Shown here: one piece after another, positions 1-8,211 of the stretch | How the letters are laid out: each line of letters starts with the position of its first letter | Position numbering within the stretch: the first letter of the stretch is position 1 | NCBI RefSeq assembly: GCF_000184705.1 | Contig: NC_014831.1 | Location: 1,674,001 to 1,738,000, forward strand | DNA: 64,000 nucleotides | Origin: Thermaerobacter marianensis DSM 12885 | GTDB lineage: Bacteria > Bacillota > Sulfobacillia > Thermaerobacterales > Thermaerobacteraceae | Direction of reading: 5' to 3' | Translations under genes and position numbers: made by a program | The notes under the pieces: generated by a model | Told to the model about the DNA's origin: nothing | The model's input: the letters and a program-made list of their open reading frames with translations, nothing else | Database searches by the model: none

Positions 1-1208
1 TCGACCAGCTCCAGGTTGGGGATGGCGCCCAGCAGGCGCCGCGGTGCCTCCCGGATCCCCTGGCCGTGGGCCAGGTGGCAGGCGTCGTGGTAGGCGACGC
101 GGCGGCGTGCCGGCAGCGGCCCCGGCTCCAGCGGGCCCAGTTCGTCCAAGAACTCCGCCACGTCCCGCACGCGGGCCGCCAAGGCCCGGGCCCGGTCCTC
201 CTCCGGGAAGCCGGCGAAGAGGTGGCCGTACTCCTTCATGGCCGAGCCGCAGCCGGCCGCGTTGACCACCACGGCGTCCACGTCCCCGGGGAAGGCGGCC
301 AGGTTGCGGGCGGCCAGCCGGCGGGCGCGGTCCAGGTCGCCGGCGTGCATGGGCAGGGCGCCGCAGCAGCCCTGCTCCGGCGGGACCACCACCTCGACCC
401 CGTTGGCCGCCAGGACCTCTGCCGTCGCCCGGTTGATCCCCGGGGCCAGCACCTGCTGCACGCAGCCGGCCAGCAGGGCGACCCGGGCCCGGCGGCGCCC
501 CCGGGCCGGGATCACCCGGGGCAGGGGGTCGGGCGGAGGAACGCGGCCGGGCGCCAGGTCCAGCATGGCGGCCAGCCGGCGGAACAGGTCCCGCACGGTC
601 GAGGGCTCCCCGTCCCCGCCGGCGACGGCCGCGGCGCGAGGAACCCCGCTCTGCACCGGCTGCACCGGTACGGCACCGGGATCCGCGCCGGCCGGCGCTG
701 CCACCGGGCCGTCCGGCCCGCCGGGAAGGAACTCGGCGGAGGGGGACCCGGTTCCGGCCAGCCGCCGGACCAGCCTCCGCGCGGTGGGGCCAAGGGCCGC
801 CGCCAGCCGGGCGGCGCGGCGGAAGCGGGCGGGATCGGTCAGGGTCGCCAGGAGCAGGGACCGCAGCCACCGCTGGGTCCGGGGCCGCGGCGCCCGTTCT
901 TCCCGCAAGGCGCGGAACGGGGTGAGGAGCTCGCCGTACCGGACGCCCGAAGGGCAGGCCGAGACGCAGGCCAGGCAGCCCAGGCACCGGTCGACGTGCT
1001 CCGCCACGCTGCCCGCCAGGGGGATGCCCCCCTCCAGGGCCTCCTTCAGCAGGTAGATCCGGCCGCGGGGCGAGTCCATCTCCTCCCCCAGCACGAGATA
1101 GGTGGGGCAGGCACTGAGACAGAAGCCGCAATGGACGCAGCCGTCCACGGCAGCGGCCATGGCCGGGCCGGCCGGCCCCAGCTGGTCGACGGGAATCCGG
1201 TGCTGCAA
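1..1208 (-). CDS. glcF: Glycolate oxidase iron-sulfur subunit GlcF (3' end cut off by window edge)
   Basis: The electron-transfer subunit of glycolate oxidase, which passes electrons from the flavin subunits GlcD/GlcE towards the respiratory chain. Two 4Fe-4S motifs lie at the N-terminus (Cys24-27-30-34 and Cys75-78-81-85). They are followed by the first Cys-rich CCG domain ([11 protein letters not shown]) and the start of the second ([15 protein letters not shown]). The frame is still open at base 1, so roughly the last 50-90 residues are missing. I chose the TTG at 1208 because GAGGGGG sits 7 bases before it; the frame stays open a little further upstream, so the start is uncertain. It lies 275 bases downstream of glcE in the same direction, and I see nothing recognisable in that gap. 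Confidence 0.88.
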   Translation of the reverse strand, partial: MQHRIPVDQLGPAGPAMAAAVDGCVHCGFCLSACPTYLVLGEEMDSPRGRIYLLKEALEGGIPLAGSVAEHVDRCLGCLACVSACPSGVRYGELLTPFRALREERAPRPRTQRWLRSLLLATLTDPARFRRAARLAAALGPTARRLVRRLAGTGSPSAEFLPGGPDGPVAAPAGADPGAVPVQPVQSGVPRAAAVAGGDGEPSTVRDLFRRLAAMLDLAPGRVPPPDPLPRVIPARGRRRARVALLAGCVQQVLAPGINRATAEVLAANGVEVVVPPEQGCCGALPMHAGDLDRARRLAARNLAAFPGDVDAVVVNAAGCGSAMKEYGHLFAGFPEEDRARALAARVRDVAEFLDELGPLEPGPLPARRRVAYHDACHLAHGQGIREAPRRLLGAIPNLELV

Positions 1209-1482
1209 CGGTTCGCCCCCCTCGCAAGCGGCAGTTCCCTGTGACGCTTCCCCCGGAGCGAGCCCGACGCCATGGCGGGCCCGGCCCCGCCCTCCGTTCT
1301 TCCGGACGTGGCCCTCCTCCGGACCCGGCCCGTCCCCGATCACGAACCGGGATCCGCATCGTGAAGCGCCCTCCCGCCACCAGGCGCCACGCCGTGAACC
1401 GGGCGCATGAAGGGTCACCACCGCCGAACCGGCCAACGGCAGGCTGAAGCGTGGCCGAGTCCCCGCCGGGGCGGCACCCCGT

Positions 1483-3090
1483 CTACGCACCGTCCGCCCA
1501 GGGAAGCGGCAGGAACCGCCCCCGGGGATCGAAGACCTGCTTCAGCGCCCGGGCGACGGCGGTGCCGGCGGGCGGGACCACGAACCCCCCGGGCAGGGGG
1601 CCGGGTCCTTGCCACTGCAGGGCCGGCACGCCCAGAGCCTGAAGGGCCGGCAGCAGCCGGTCCCAGGCCGGTTCGTCGGGGAAGAACGCCCAGGCCGCCG
1701 TGGCCGCCTGGCTGTGCAGCCGCAGGGCACCGTGGCCGTCGAGCAGGGCATCCAGCTCGGCCAGCAAGCTCGGCCGGCTGTAGAGCCGGAGCAGGACGCC
1801 GCCCGAAAGCGGCGCCGGTGCCCTGGGCGCCCGGACGGAGTCCCCACCGGTCCAGGCGCCCGCCGCCCCGCCCGGCCGGTCGGGCCCGCCCGGCACCCAC
1901 GCCAGCTCGCTGAGGGCCCGCCAGAGCGCCCCCTCGGCCTCGCCGCCCAGCACCTCGGCGGGAACGGCCATCCCCAGCGCCTCGCGAACACGGCGGATCA
2001 CGCGGTCCGCCCAGGCCGGCAGGATGGCGGCGGGCCCGCCCACCCGGACCAGCAAAAGGTAGCCCTGCCGTGCCGTCTCCTGGGGCATGGGCCCCTGCGG
2101 CGCCGGCATGCACGACACCTGCCCCCGCCCAACCGGATCGGGCCCTAGGTGCCCCTGCCCCGCCAGGTCCCGCGCCAGCAGCCCCTGTCGCGCCAGCCCC
2201 TCGCCCACCCCGGGACCGGCCAGTTCCAGGGCGTGGGGCTCCAGCGGCGAGCGGTAGACGGCCTCTAAAGCGGCGGCGGCCCGGTCCAGGCTCGGAAAGG
2301 GGAAGACCACCGTGGCAAAGGCCTCGGGCCGGGGGAACACCTTGAACGTCAGCTCGGCCAGGATGCCGAACCGGCCCATGCTGCCGCAAAGGAACTTGGG
2401 CAGGTCATAGCCGGCGGCGTTCTTCACCACCCGGCCGCCGCCGCGGATCACCCGCCCTTCGCCGTCGACGAAGGTCACACCCAGCACGAAGTCGCGGACG
2501 CCGCCGAACCGCAGCCGGCATGCCCCCGACACGCCCATGGCCACCGTGCCGCCCAGGGTGGCGCCGGCGCCGGTCCGCAGCGGGTCGAAGGGCAGGTACT
2601 GGCCGTGCCGGGCCAGCAGGGCCTCAAGGTCCGCCACCCGTGTCCCGGCCCGGGCGGTGACGGTGAACTCGGCGGGGTCGTACTCCACGATCCCTTCAAG
2701 GCCCGTGGTGTCCAGCATCAGGACGTCGTCGCCGGCGGACGTGGCCGCGGCCCGGGGATCCCCGCTGCCGGGACCCTCCGGCCCGTCCCGGTCGGAGGGT
2801 GGTGCACCCGGCGGCACCGGCCAGGACCCCGCCTTGGTCCCTCCGCCACGGGGGACGACCCGGCGGGCTTCGCGGACCAGCGCGGCCACCTCATCCACCG
2901 TGCGAGGCCGGACCGCGGCAGCCGGCCCCGCCACGGCGCCGGGCCGCACCCCCGAGCCCGGTCCCGCCTCCGGCGCCACCCCCGGCCCCGCCGCACGCTC
3001 CGGGGTGCCCTGGCCGGCACCCGGTCGGAACCCCGGAAAGGGATTCGGGCCGCCGCTCCCTCTCGCACCCGGACCGGCCGGCCGCGTCAC
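1483..3090 (-). CDS. glcE: Glycolate oxidase FAD-binding subunit GlcE, with long N-terminal linker
   Basis: The second flavin-type subunit of the GlcDEF glycolate oxidase complex. The FAD-binding PCMH fold is clear from the run [16 protein letters not shown] and from [17 protein letters not shown], which matches the conserved KN.AGYDLPKL..GS.G of the family. The GTG start overlaps the glcD stop as GTGA, implying translational coupling. The product is 535 residues against about 350-400 for typical GlcE. The excess is a Gly/Pro/Ala-rich N-terminal stretch of about 50 residues, another loop near residues 75-105, and a Gln/Gly/Pro-rich insert near the middle. The ends are not in doubt; the exact function rests on the operon context. 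Confidence 0.88.
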   Translation of the reverse strand: MTRPAGPGARGSGGPNPFPGFRPGAGQGTPERAAGPGVAPEAGPGSGVRPGAVAGPAAAVRPRTVDEVAALVREARRVVPRGGGTKAGSWPVPPGAPPSDRDGPEGPGSGDPRAAATSAGDDVLMLDTTGLEGIVEYDPAEFTVTARAGTRVADLEALLARHGQYLPFDPLRTGAGATLGGTVAMGVSGACRLRFGGVRDFVLGVTFVDGEGRVIRGGGRVVKNAAGYDLPKFLCGSMGRFGILAELTFKVFPRPEAFATVVFPFPSLDRAAAALEAVYRSPLEPHALELAGPGVGEGLARQGLLARDLAGQGHLGPDPVGRGQVSCMPAPQGPMPQETARQGYLLLVRVGGPAAILPAWADRVIRRVREALGMAVPAEVLGGEAEGALWRALSELAWVPGGPDRPGGAAGAWTGGDSVRAPRAPAPLSGGVLLRLYSRPSLLAELDALLDGHGALRLHSQAATAAWAFFPDEPAWDRLLPALQALGVPALQWQGPGPLPGGFVVPPAGTAVARALKQVFDPRGRFLPLPWADGA

Positions 3091-4613
3091 GGCGCGCCAC
3101 CTCCCGGGCCGGCCAGGACCCCCGGACGTGCGGGATCGGGCAGGGGGTGCCCGGCGGCGGCAGGCCGTGCGGCCGGCGTCGTGCCGGTGGCCGCCGCCGG
3201 CGCCGTGGCCACCGCCGGGCCGGGTTCGTCCGGAAAGACCTTGCCGGGGTTGGCCAGCTGGTCCGGGTCGAAGGTGCGGCGGATGCGACGCATCAGGTCC
3301 AGGGTCGCGGGATCGAACATGCGGGGGAGGAACCGGCGCTTCTCCAGCCCCACCCCGTGCTCGCCGGTGATGGAGCCGCCCAGCTCGATGCAGGCCTCGA
3401 TGATGGCGGCGGCCAGCTCCTCGGCCCGCTCCACCGTCTCGGGGGAGCGGTCGTCGAAGAGGATCAGCGGGTGCAGGTTGCCGTCGCCGGCGTGGAAGAC
3501 GTTGGCCACCCGCAGGCCGTGGCGGGCGGCCAGGGCCTCGATGCGGGCCAGGGCCTCGCCCAGGCGCGTGCGGGGCACGACGCCGTCCTGCACCAGGTAG
3601 CCCAGGCTGATGTGGCCGACGGCGGAGAAGGCGCTCTTGCGGCCCTTCCACAGGCGCAGCCGCTCGGCCTCGTCCCGGGCCAGGCGGATCGCCGTGGGGC
3701 CCGAGGCTTCGATGACCTCCATCAGCCGGCGGAAGTCGGCTTCCACCTCGTCCGTGGGTCCGTCCAGTTCCACGATCAGGACCGCTCCGGCGTCCCGGGG
3801 GTAGCCGGCCCCCACCGCCGCCTCGGCGGCCTCGATGGCCAGCCGGTCCATGATCTCCATGGCCGCGGGCAAGAGTCCCGCCGCCACCACGGCGCTGACG
3901 GCGTCCCCCGCCTGGTCGAGGCGCGGGTAGGCCGCCAGCACCGTCCGCACCGCCTCGGGCCGGGGCAGGAGGCGCACGGTCACCTCCACCACCACGCCGA
4001 ACTGGCCCTCGGCGCCGGTGAACAGGCCGGGCAGGTCGGGGCCGGCCACGTCGAGGCTGGTTCCTCCCACCTCCACCGTCTCGCCCGTGGCCAGCACCAC
4101 CTTCATGCCCAGGACGTGGTTGGCCGTCATGCCGTACTTCAGGCAGTGGGCGCCGCCGGAGTTGAAGGACACGTTGCCGCCGATGGTGCAGATCACCTGG
4201 CTGGACGGGTCCGGAGCGTAGTAGAGCCCGTAGGGCGCCGCCGCCCGGCTGATCTGGAGGTTCACCACGCCGGGCTCCACCACCGCCAGCCGGTCGCCGG
4301 GGTCCAGGCGCAGGATGCGGTTCATGCGGTTGAGGGCGATGACGATGCCGCCCGGTACGGGCACCGACCCTCCGGACAGGCTGGTCCCGCTGCCCCGGGC
4401 GACGAAGGGCACGCCGAACTGCCGGCACAGCCGCACCGTCGCCTCGACCTGCTCCCTGGCGGTGGGCAGCACCACCGCCAGGGGCCGGGCGCGGAACACC
4501 GTCAGACCGTCGCACTCGTAGGCCGCCAGCTGGGCGGGGTCGGTGTGCATCGACCCCGGTGGGTACAACCGGCCCAGGGCGGCGAGGAACGCTTCCGTCT
4601 GGCCTTGGGTCAT
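3087..4613 (-). CDS. glcD: Glycolate oxidase catalytic FAD subunit GlcD
   Basis: The FAD-dependent 2-hydroxyacid dehydrogenase subunit that oxidises glycolate (or D-lactate) to the 2-oxoacid. It has an N-terminal FAD_binding_4 domain, including [12 protein letters not shown] and [20 protein letters not shown], and a C-terminal FAD-oxidase_C domain with [13 protein letters not shown] and the [10 protein letters not shown] motif. From ATG 4613 it is 508 residues; GGGGG lies 8 bases upstream. ATG 4619 and TTG 4673 are in-frame alternatives, and the latter has no ribosome-binding site. The last 45 residues are a Pro/Ala tail not expected in the family. It is the first gene of glcD-glcE-glcF and diverges from the PAP2-GDPD gene. 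D-lactate dehydrogenase is the main alternative function. Confidence 0.92.
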   Translation of the reverse strand: MTQGQTEAFLAALGRLYPPGSMHTDPAQLAAYECDGLTVFRARPLAVVLPTAREQVEATVRLCRQFGVPFVARGSGTSLSGGSVPVPGGIVIALNRMNRILRLDPGDRLAVVEPGVVNLQISRAAAPYGLYYAPDPSSQVICTIGGNVSFNSGGAHCLKYGMTANHVLGMKVVLATGETVEVGGTSLDVAGPDLPGLFTGAEGQFGVVVEVTVRLLPRPEAVRTVLAAYPRLDQAGDAVSAVVAAGLLPAAMEIMDRLAIEAAEAAVGAGYPRDAGAVLIVELDGPTDEVEADFRRLMEVIEASGPTAIRLARDEAERLRLWKGRKSAFSAVGHISLGYLVQDGVVPRTRLGEALARIEALAARHGLRVANVFHAGDGNLHPLILFDDRSPETVERAEELAAAIIEACIELGGSITGEHGVGLEKRRFLPRMFDPATLDLMRRIRRTFDPDQLANPGKVFPDEPGPAVATAPAAATGTTPAARPAAAGHPLPDPARPGVLAGPGGGAP

Positions 4614-4689
4614 GGCCATCGCCCCCGGTGGTGGCCCCTGGGTGGCAGGGCCGGTGTTCCCGAGCGCCGCCAAGGGTGATGAGATGTGG

Positions 4690-4856
4690 ACGTCGCGACG
4701 GATTCCGCAGCCTTATGCGTTTTCGGTATGGGATTTCTATTCATTGCCCGCGGCCGAGTTCCTGGTTCCCGCCCGGGTAGGAACGGGGTCCCGAGGGGGC
4801 GAAATGGGCGACGTCGGCCTTCCATCGCACGGGTTGAGCAGAACGGAGGCGGTTCG
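4690..4856. promoter_or_regulatory. Divergent promoter region between glcD and the PAP2-GDPD gene
   Basis: This spacer separates two divergent genes and contains the only AT-rich patch nearby, about 4714-4750, within otherwise very GC-rich DNA. Promoters for both directions are expected here. I could not assign convincing -35/-10 pairs or an operator. Confidence 0.35.
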
Positions 4857-6737
4857 GTGTTCCACGGCAGCGGGGTCCTGTTCTTCCAGCAGGTGGCGAA
4901 CCCCCTGCTGGACGCGGTGGCCCGGGTCTTCACGTATCTGGGCAGCCAGTACTTCTACATGCTGATCCTGCCGTTTTTCTACTGGTGCGTCGACCGGCGG
5001 CGCGGTCACCAGCTGGCCTTCCTGTTCCTGGTGTCCATGTGGCTCAATGGCCTTTTGAAGGACCTGGCCAACATGCCGCGGCCGTCCGCCCTGTTCGACG
5101 GGGTTCAGGTCCTGGTGCGCGAGACCAGCCCGGGGTTCCCGTCCGGTCACGCCCAGGGCGCCATGACGCTGTTCGGCTACCTGTTCCTCGAGTACCCGGC
5201 CCGGTGGTGGCGGGTCCTGGCCGTCACCCTGATCGCCTTGATCGCCTTCTCCCGGCCGTACCTGGGGGTGCACTACCTGGGGGACACCCTGGGCGGGCTG
5301 GCCATCGGGCTGTTGGCCGTCGTCGCCTTCCGGTGGGGGTTCCGGCGGGGCATCGGCGGCCGCTGGCCGCGGCGCCGCAAGTTGATCTTGAGTCTGGTGG
5401 TGCCGGTGATCCTTCTGCCGCTCTACACCGAAGGGGTGGCCTACCAGACCCTGGGCTTCCTCATGGGTTTCCTGGCCGGTGACCTGTACGCCTTCGAGGC
5501 GGTGCCCTACCGGACGCCGGCGCGGCTGCGGGCGGGGGCGGCGCGGCTGCTGCTGGGCTTGGCGGGGTTCGCGGTGTTGTACGGGCTTCACGGCACCCTG
5601 ATCCCCAACGGCTTGCCGGAACTGCCCGGGTATGCCCTGCTGGGCCTCTGGGTCACGGCCGGCGCCCCGTGGCTCTTCCGGCGGCTCGGCCTGGCGGAGG
5701 AACCGGCGACCGCCGCCCCGGGAGCGGCGGCACGCCCCGTGCCGGCCGCGGGATCCGAAGCGCCGGGAGCGGAGGCTCGGGCCGGTGCCCGCCTCCGGGG
5801 CGGCGTCCCCGCCCACACCGGGCCGGTTCGCCCGCTGGCAGGGCTGGCGGCCGGTCTGCTGGCGGCGGTGGTAGCCGGTACCGTACTGGCCCAGCCCCCC
5901 GTGCCGCGGGCCGCGTACGGGCCCATGGCCGGTTCCTCCGCCGACCGGCCGCAGCCGCTGGTCATCGCCCACCGAGGTGGCGACCTGCGACCGGAGAACA
6001 CGCTGGAGAGCTTCCGCCATGCCGCGTCCCTGGGCGCCGACTGGGTGGAAATGGACGTGCACCGCATCGCCGACGGGTCCCTGGTGATCCTCCACGACGA
6101 GACGGTGGACCGGACGACCAACGGCACCGGCGACGTCCATTCCATGACCTTGGCCGAGGTCAAGGCGCTCGACGCGGGCTACTGGTGGACGCCCGACCAG
6201 GGCCGGACCTACCCCTACCGCGGCCGCGGGATCACCATCCCGACCCTGCAGGAAGTGCTGGAAGCGTTGCCGGAACAGCCCTTGCTGATCGAACTCAAGG
6301 ACGACGACCTCCAGCTGGCCGCAGACGTGGCCCGGGTGCTGCGGGAGTACGGCGCCACCGGCAGGGTGATGGTCGCCTCCTTCCACGACCGCACCCTTCA
6401 GTACTTCCGCACCCTGGCCCCGGAGGTGCCCACCAGCCTGGCCTCCGGCGAGGCCTTGCGGTTCGTGGTCCTCCAGCGGCTGGGCCTGACCCCTTACCAC
6501 CGGCCGCCGGGCATCGCCCTGCAGGTGCCCGAGTACCACGGGACGCTCAAGGTCTTCTCCAGCGGCCTGGTGCGCCTGGCCCACGACCGCGGCGTCGAGG
6601 TCCACGCCTGGACCGTCAACGACCCGCGGAAGATGGAACAGATATTTCTGGCCGGGGTCGACGGCATCGTGACGGACCGGCCCGATTGGGCCCTGCAAGT
6701 GCGGGCGCGCCTGTTCGGCCAGGGGCCGGGGCGGTAG
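4857..6737 (+). CDS. PAP2-family phosphatase fused to glycerophosphodiester phosphodiesterase
   Basis: A 626-residue two-enzyme membrane protein. The N-terminal half is a PAP2 phosphatase with all three signatures: K68..RP75-76 in KDLANMPRP, PSGH at 95-98, and SR132-133..H139..D143 in SRPYLGVHYLGD, embedded in hydrophobic helices. The middle (about 230-360) is more membrane helix and an Ala/Gly/Arg linker. From about residue 367 it is a GDPD domain: HRG at 372-374, then EMDVH, LHDETVDRTTNGTG and a C-terminal HAWTVNDP. The GTG at 4857 has GGAGG seven bases upstream. Likely work is breaking lipid phosphates and glycerophosphodiesters at the membrane; the active sites probably face outward. Substrates are inferred only from the families. 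Confidence 0.85.
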   Translation: MFHGSGVLFFQQVANPLLDAVARVFTYLGSQYFYMLILPFFYWCVDRRRGHQLAFLFLVSMWLNGLLKDLANMPRPSALFDGVQVLVRETSPGFPSGHAQGAMTLFGYLFLEYPARWWRVLAVTLIALIAFSRPYLGVHYLGDTLGGLAIGLLAVVAFRWGFRRGIGGRWPRRRKLILSLVVPVILLPLYTEGVAYQTLGFLMGFLAGDLYAFEAVPYRTPARLRAGAARLLLGLAGFAVLYGLHGTLIPNGLPELPGYALLGLWVTAGAPWLFRRLGLAEEPATAAPGAAARPVPAAGSEAPGAEARAGARLRGGVPAHTGPVRPLAGLAAGLLAAVVAGTVLAQPPVPRAAYGPMAGSSADRPQPLVIAHRGGDLRPENTLESFRHAASLGADWVEMDVHRIADGSLVILHDETVDRTTNGTGDVHSMTLAEVKALDAGYWWTPDQGRTYPYRGRGITIPTLQEVLEALPEQPLLIELKDDDLQLAADVARVLREYGATGRVMVASFHDRTLQYFRTLAPEVPTSLASGEALRFVVLQRLGLTPYHRPPGIALQVPEYHGTLKVFSSGLVRLAHDRGVEVHAWTVNDPRKMEQIFLAGVDGIVTDRPDWALQVRARLFGQGPGR

Positions 6738-6936
6738 GGCCCCGCGGCCGGTTACGCCGGCTCCCCGGTGACGCCGAGCCCCCGGCTGCCGGGCGCAAGC
6801 CTGCCCCGACCGGCCCGGACTCCCGCCTTGGGAAGGATCCGCCGGATCAACGGGCGCGGCCCGCCAGGCGCCGGGCCGGCCGGCCCGGCCGGCCCGGCAT
6901 CCCCGTCCTGCCTGGCCGAACCGCCCCGCTTCCTTC

Positions 6937-8211
6937 CTAAGCCCCTGTTGCCGCGGAAGCCACGGTCGCCAGATCCACCAGCGTATCGGCCACCAGCGAC
7001 CGCACCAGCTCGACCTTGAACCCGCTGCCCGGGAGGGGCCGCGCCCCTTCCACCGCCAGGGTCCCGGCTTCCCAAGCCGTGGCGGCATCGAGCTGCCGCC
7101 CGGCCAGCCACGCTTCCACACGCTCGAGGCGCCAGGGTTTGAGGGCCACGCCCCCGAGCACCAGGCGCGCCTCCCGCACGACCGGTGCCGTCCCGCCGCC
7201 CGCCGCCCCGCGGTGACCGGCGGCCGGCGCCCCGGTCCGGCCTGGTGCCGCTGACGGGCCCGGCGCCGCCACCTCTTCCCGGTCCCAGCGGATCCAGGCC
7301 GCCAGGCTGACCAGGGCGAACTGCCAGGCCCGCCGGTCGGTGACCTTGCGGTACGTGCTGGCGCACGGCCCGTCCAGCGGCGGCAGGTACACCGCCACCA
7401 CCAGCTCGCCCGGCTCCCGCGCCGTCAACCCGGGACGGCCCGGCTCCGCGCGACCGGTGAAGTAGGCGCCGGCCGGCACCCGCCGCCGGGCGATGCCGCC
7501 GGCCTCCCACCGGGCCAGTTCCACCCACGCGTCCAGCGCCACCAGGGCCACGGCAGGGTCGGAGGGATGGACCGCCCCGCACCCCTCCCCGGGCTCGCCC
7601 GGCCCGTGACCGAAGAGGGCCTGGAAGGGCCCCGCCGCCTCGGGCGCGGCGCAACTGCAGTGAGCGTCGCCGGCGAAGCGGCACGGCAGCCCGCTGCGGA
7701 AGTACCAGCAGCGGACCTGCTGCTCCAGGTTTCCGCCCAGGGTCGCCCGGTTCCGCAGGGCCGGCGTGGCCGATGCGGCCGCCGCCTCGGCCAGGGCACG
7801 GTAGGGGCCGGGCAGGGCTCCCGGCCGGGCCAGCTCGGCCAGGGTGACCAGCGCCCCGATGCGCCACTGGCCCTCCGCCCCGCGCTCCATGCCCCGCAGG
7901 TCGCCCAGCCGGCCGATGTCCAGCAGCCGCCGGGGCCGGGCCAGCCCCTGGTGGATCAAGGTCATCAGGTCGGTGCCGCCGGCCAGGGTCACCACCGGAT
8001 CCCGCGCCTCCGCAGGGTCCAAGGCGGCCAGCGCTTGCTCCAGCGATGTGGCCCGGGCGTAGGCCGGCCCCTCTGCTCCCGCTGCCGTTTCGCCCGCCGA
8101 AGGGGCCCGGTCCCGGGGTTCCCCGAACGCCACCCCCGTGCCCGGGGCCTGGCTCGGGCCCGCGCCCCGGCTCGGCGACGGGTTTCGCTCCGGCTCCCAC
8201 CGGTCTACCAC
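6937..8211 (-). CDS. Molybdenum hydroxylase FAD subunit with 4Fe-4S loop (PaoB-like)
   Basis: The middle subunit of a xanthine-oxidase-family molybdoenzyme; it holds FAD and relays electrons from the 2Fe-2S subunit. The FAD PCMH domain is seen in LAGGTDLM and ATLGGNLEQQVRC. A Cys loop follows (Cys168, 177, 185/187 and 211, the last before HPSDPAVAL). This matches the extra 4Fe-4S loop of E. coli PaoB (YagS) rather than plain xanthine dehydrogenase or CO dehydrogenase M subunits. The GTG start overlaps the large-subunit stop by 7 bases and has GGGAGGTGA upstream. Residues 1-48 and about 320-345 are low complexity. The substrate could be an aldehyde, purine or other heterocycle; I cannot tell which. 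Confidence 0.85.
   Translation of the reverse strand: MVDRWEPERNPSPSRGAGPSQAPGTGVAFGEPRDRAPSAGETAAGAEGPAYARATSLEQALAALDPAEARDPVVTLAGGTDLMTLIHQGLARPRRLLDIGRLGDLRGMERGAEGQWRIGALVTLAELARPGALPGPYRALAEAAAASATPALRNRATLGGNLEQQVRCWYFRSGLPCRFAGDAHCSCAAPEAAGPFQALFGHGPGEPGEGCGAVHPSDPAVALVALDAWVELARWEAGGIARRRVPAGAYFTGRAEPGRPGLTAREPGELVVAVYLPPLDGPCASTYRKVTDRRAWQFALVSLAAWIRWDREEVAAPGPSAAPGRTGAPAAGHRGAAGGGTAPVVREARLVLGGVALKPWRLERVEAWLAGRQLDAATAWEAGTLAVEGARPLPGSGFKVELVRSLVADTLVDLATVASAATGA

Noticed and set aside
1483-4515. A continuous 1010-codon frame that looks like a giant fusion covering glcD and glcE
   Set aside because: Its first half is the shadow of glcD in another frame (Arg/Gly/Pro-rich, no domain). 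Real GlcE begins at the GTG overlapping the glcD stop.
6850-6900. GGCCGGCCC repeats between convergent genes as a mobile element scar
   Set aside because: Simple GC-rich repetition of this kind is common throughout the window. There are no terminal inverted repeats or target duplication.
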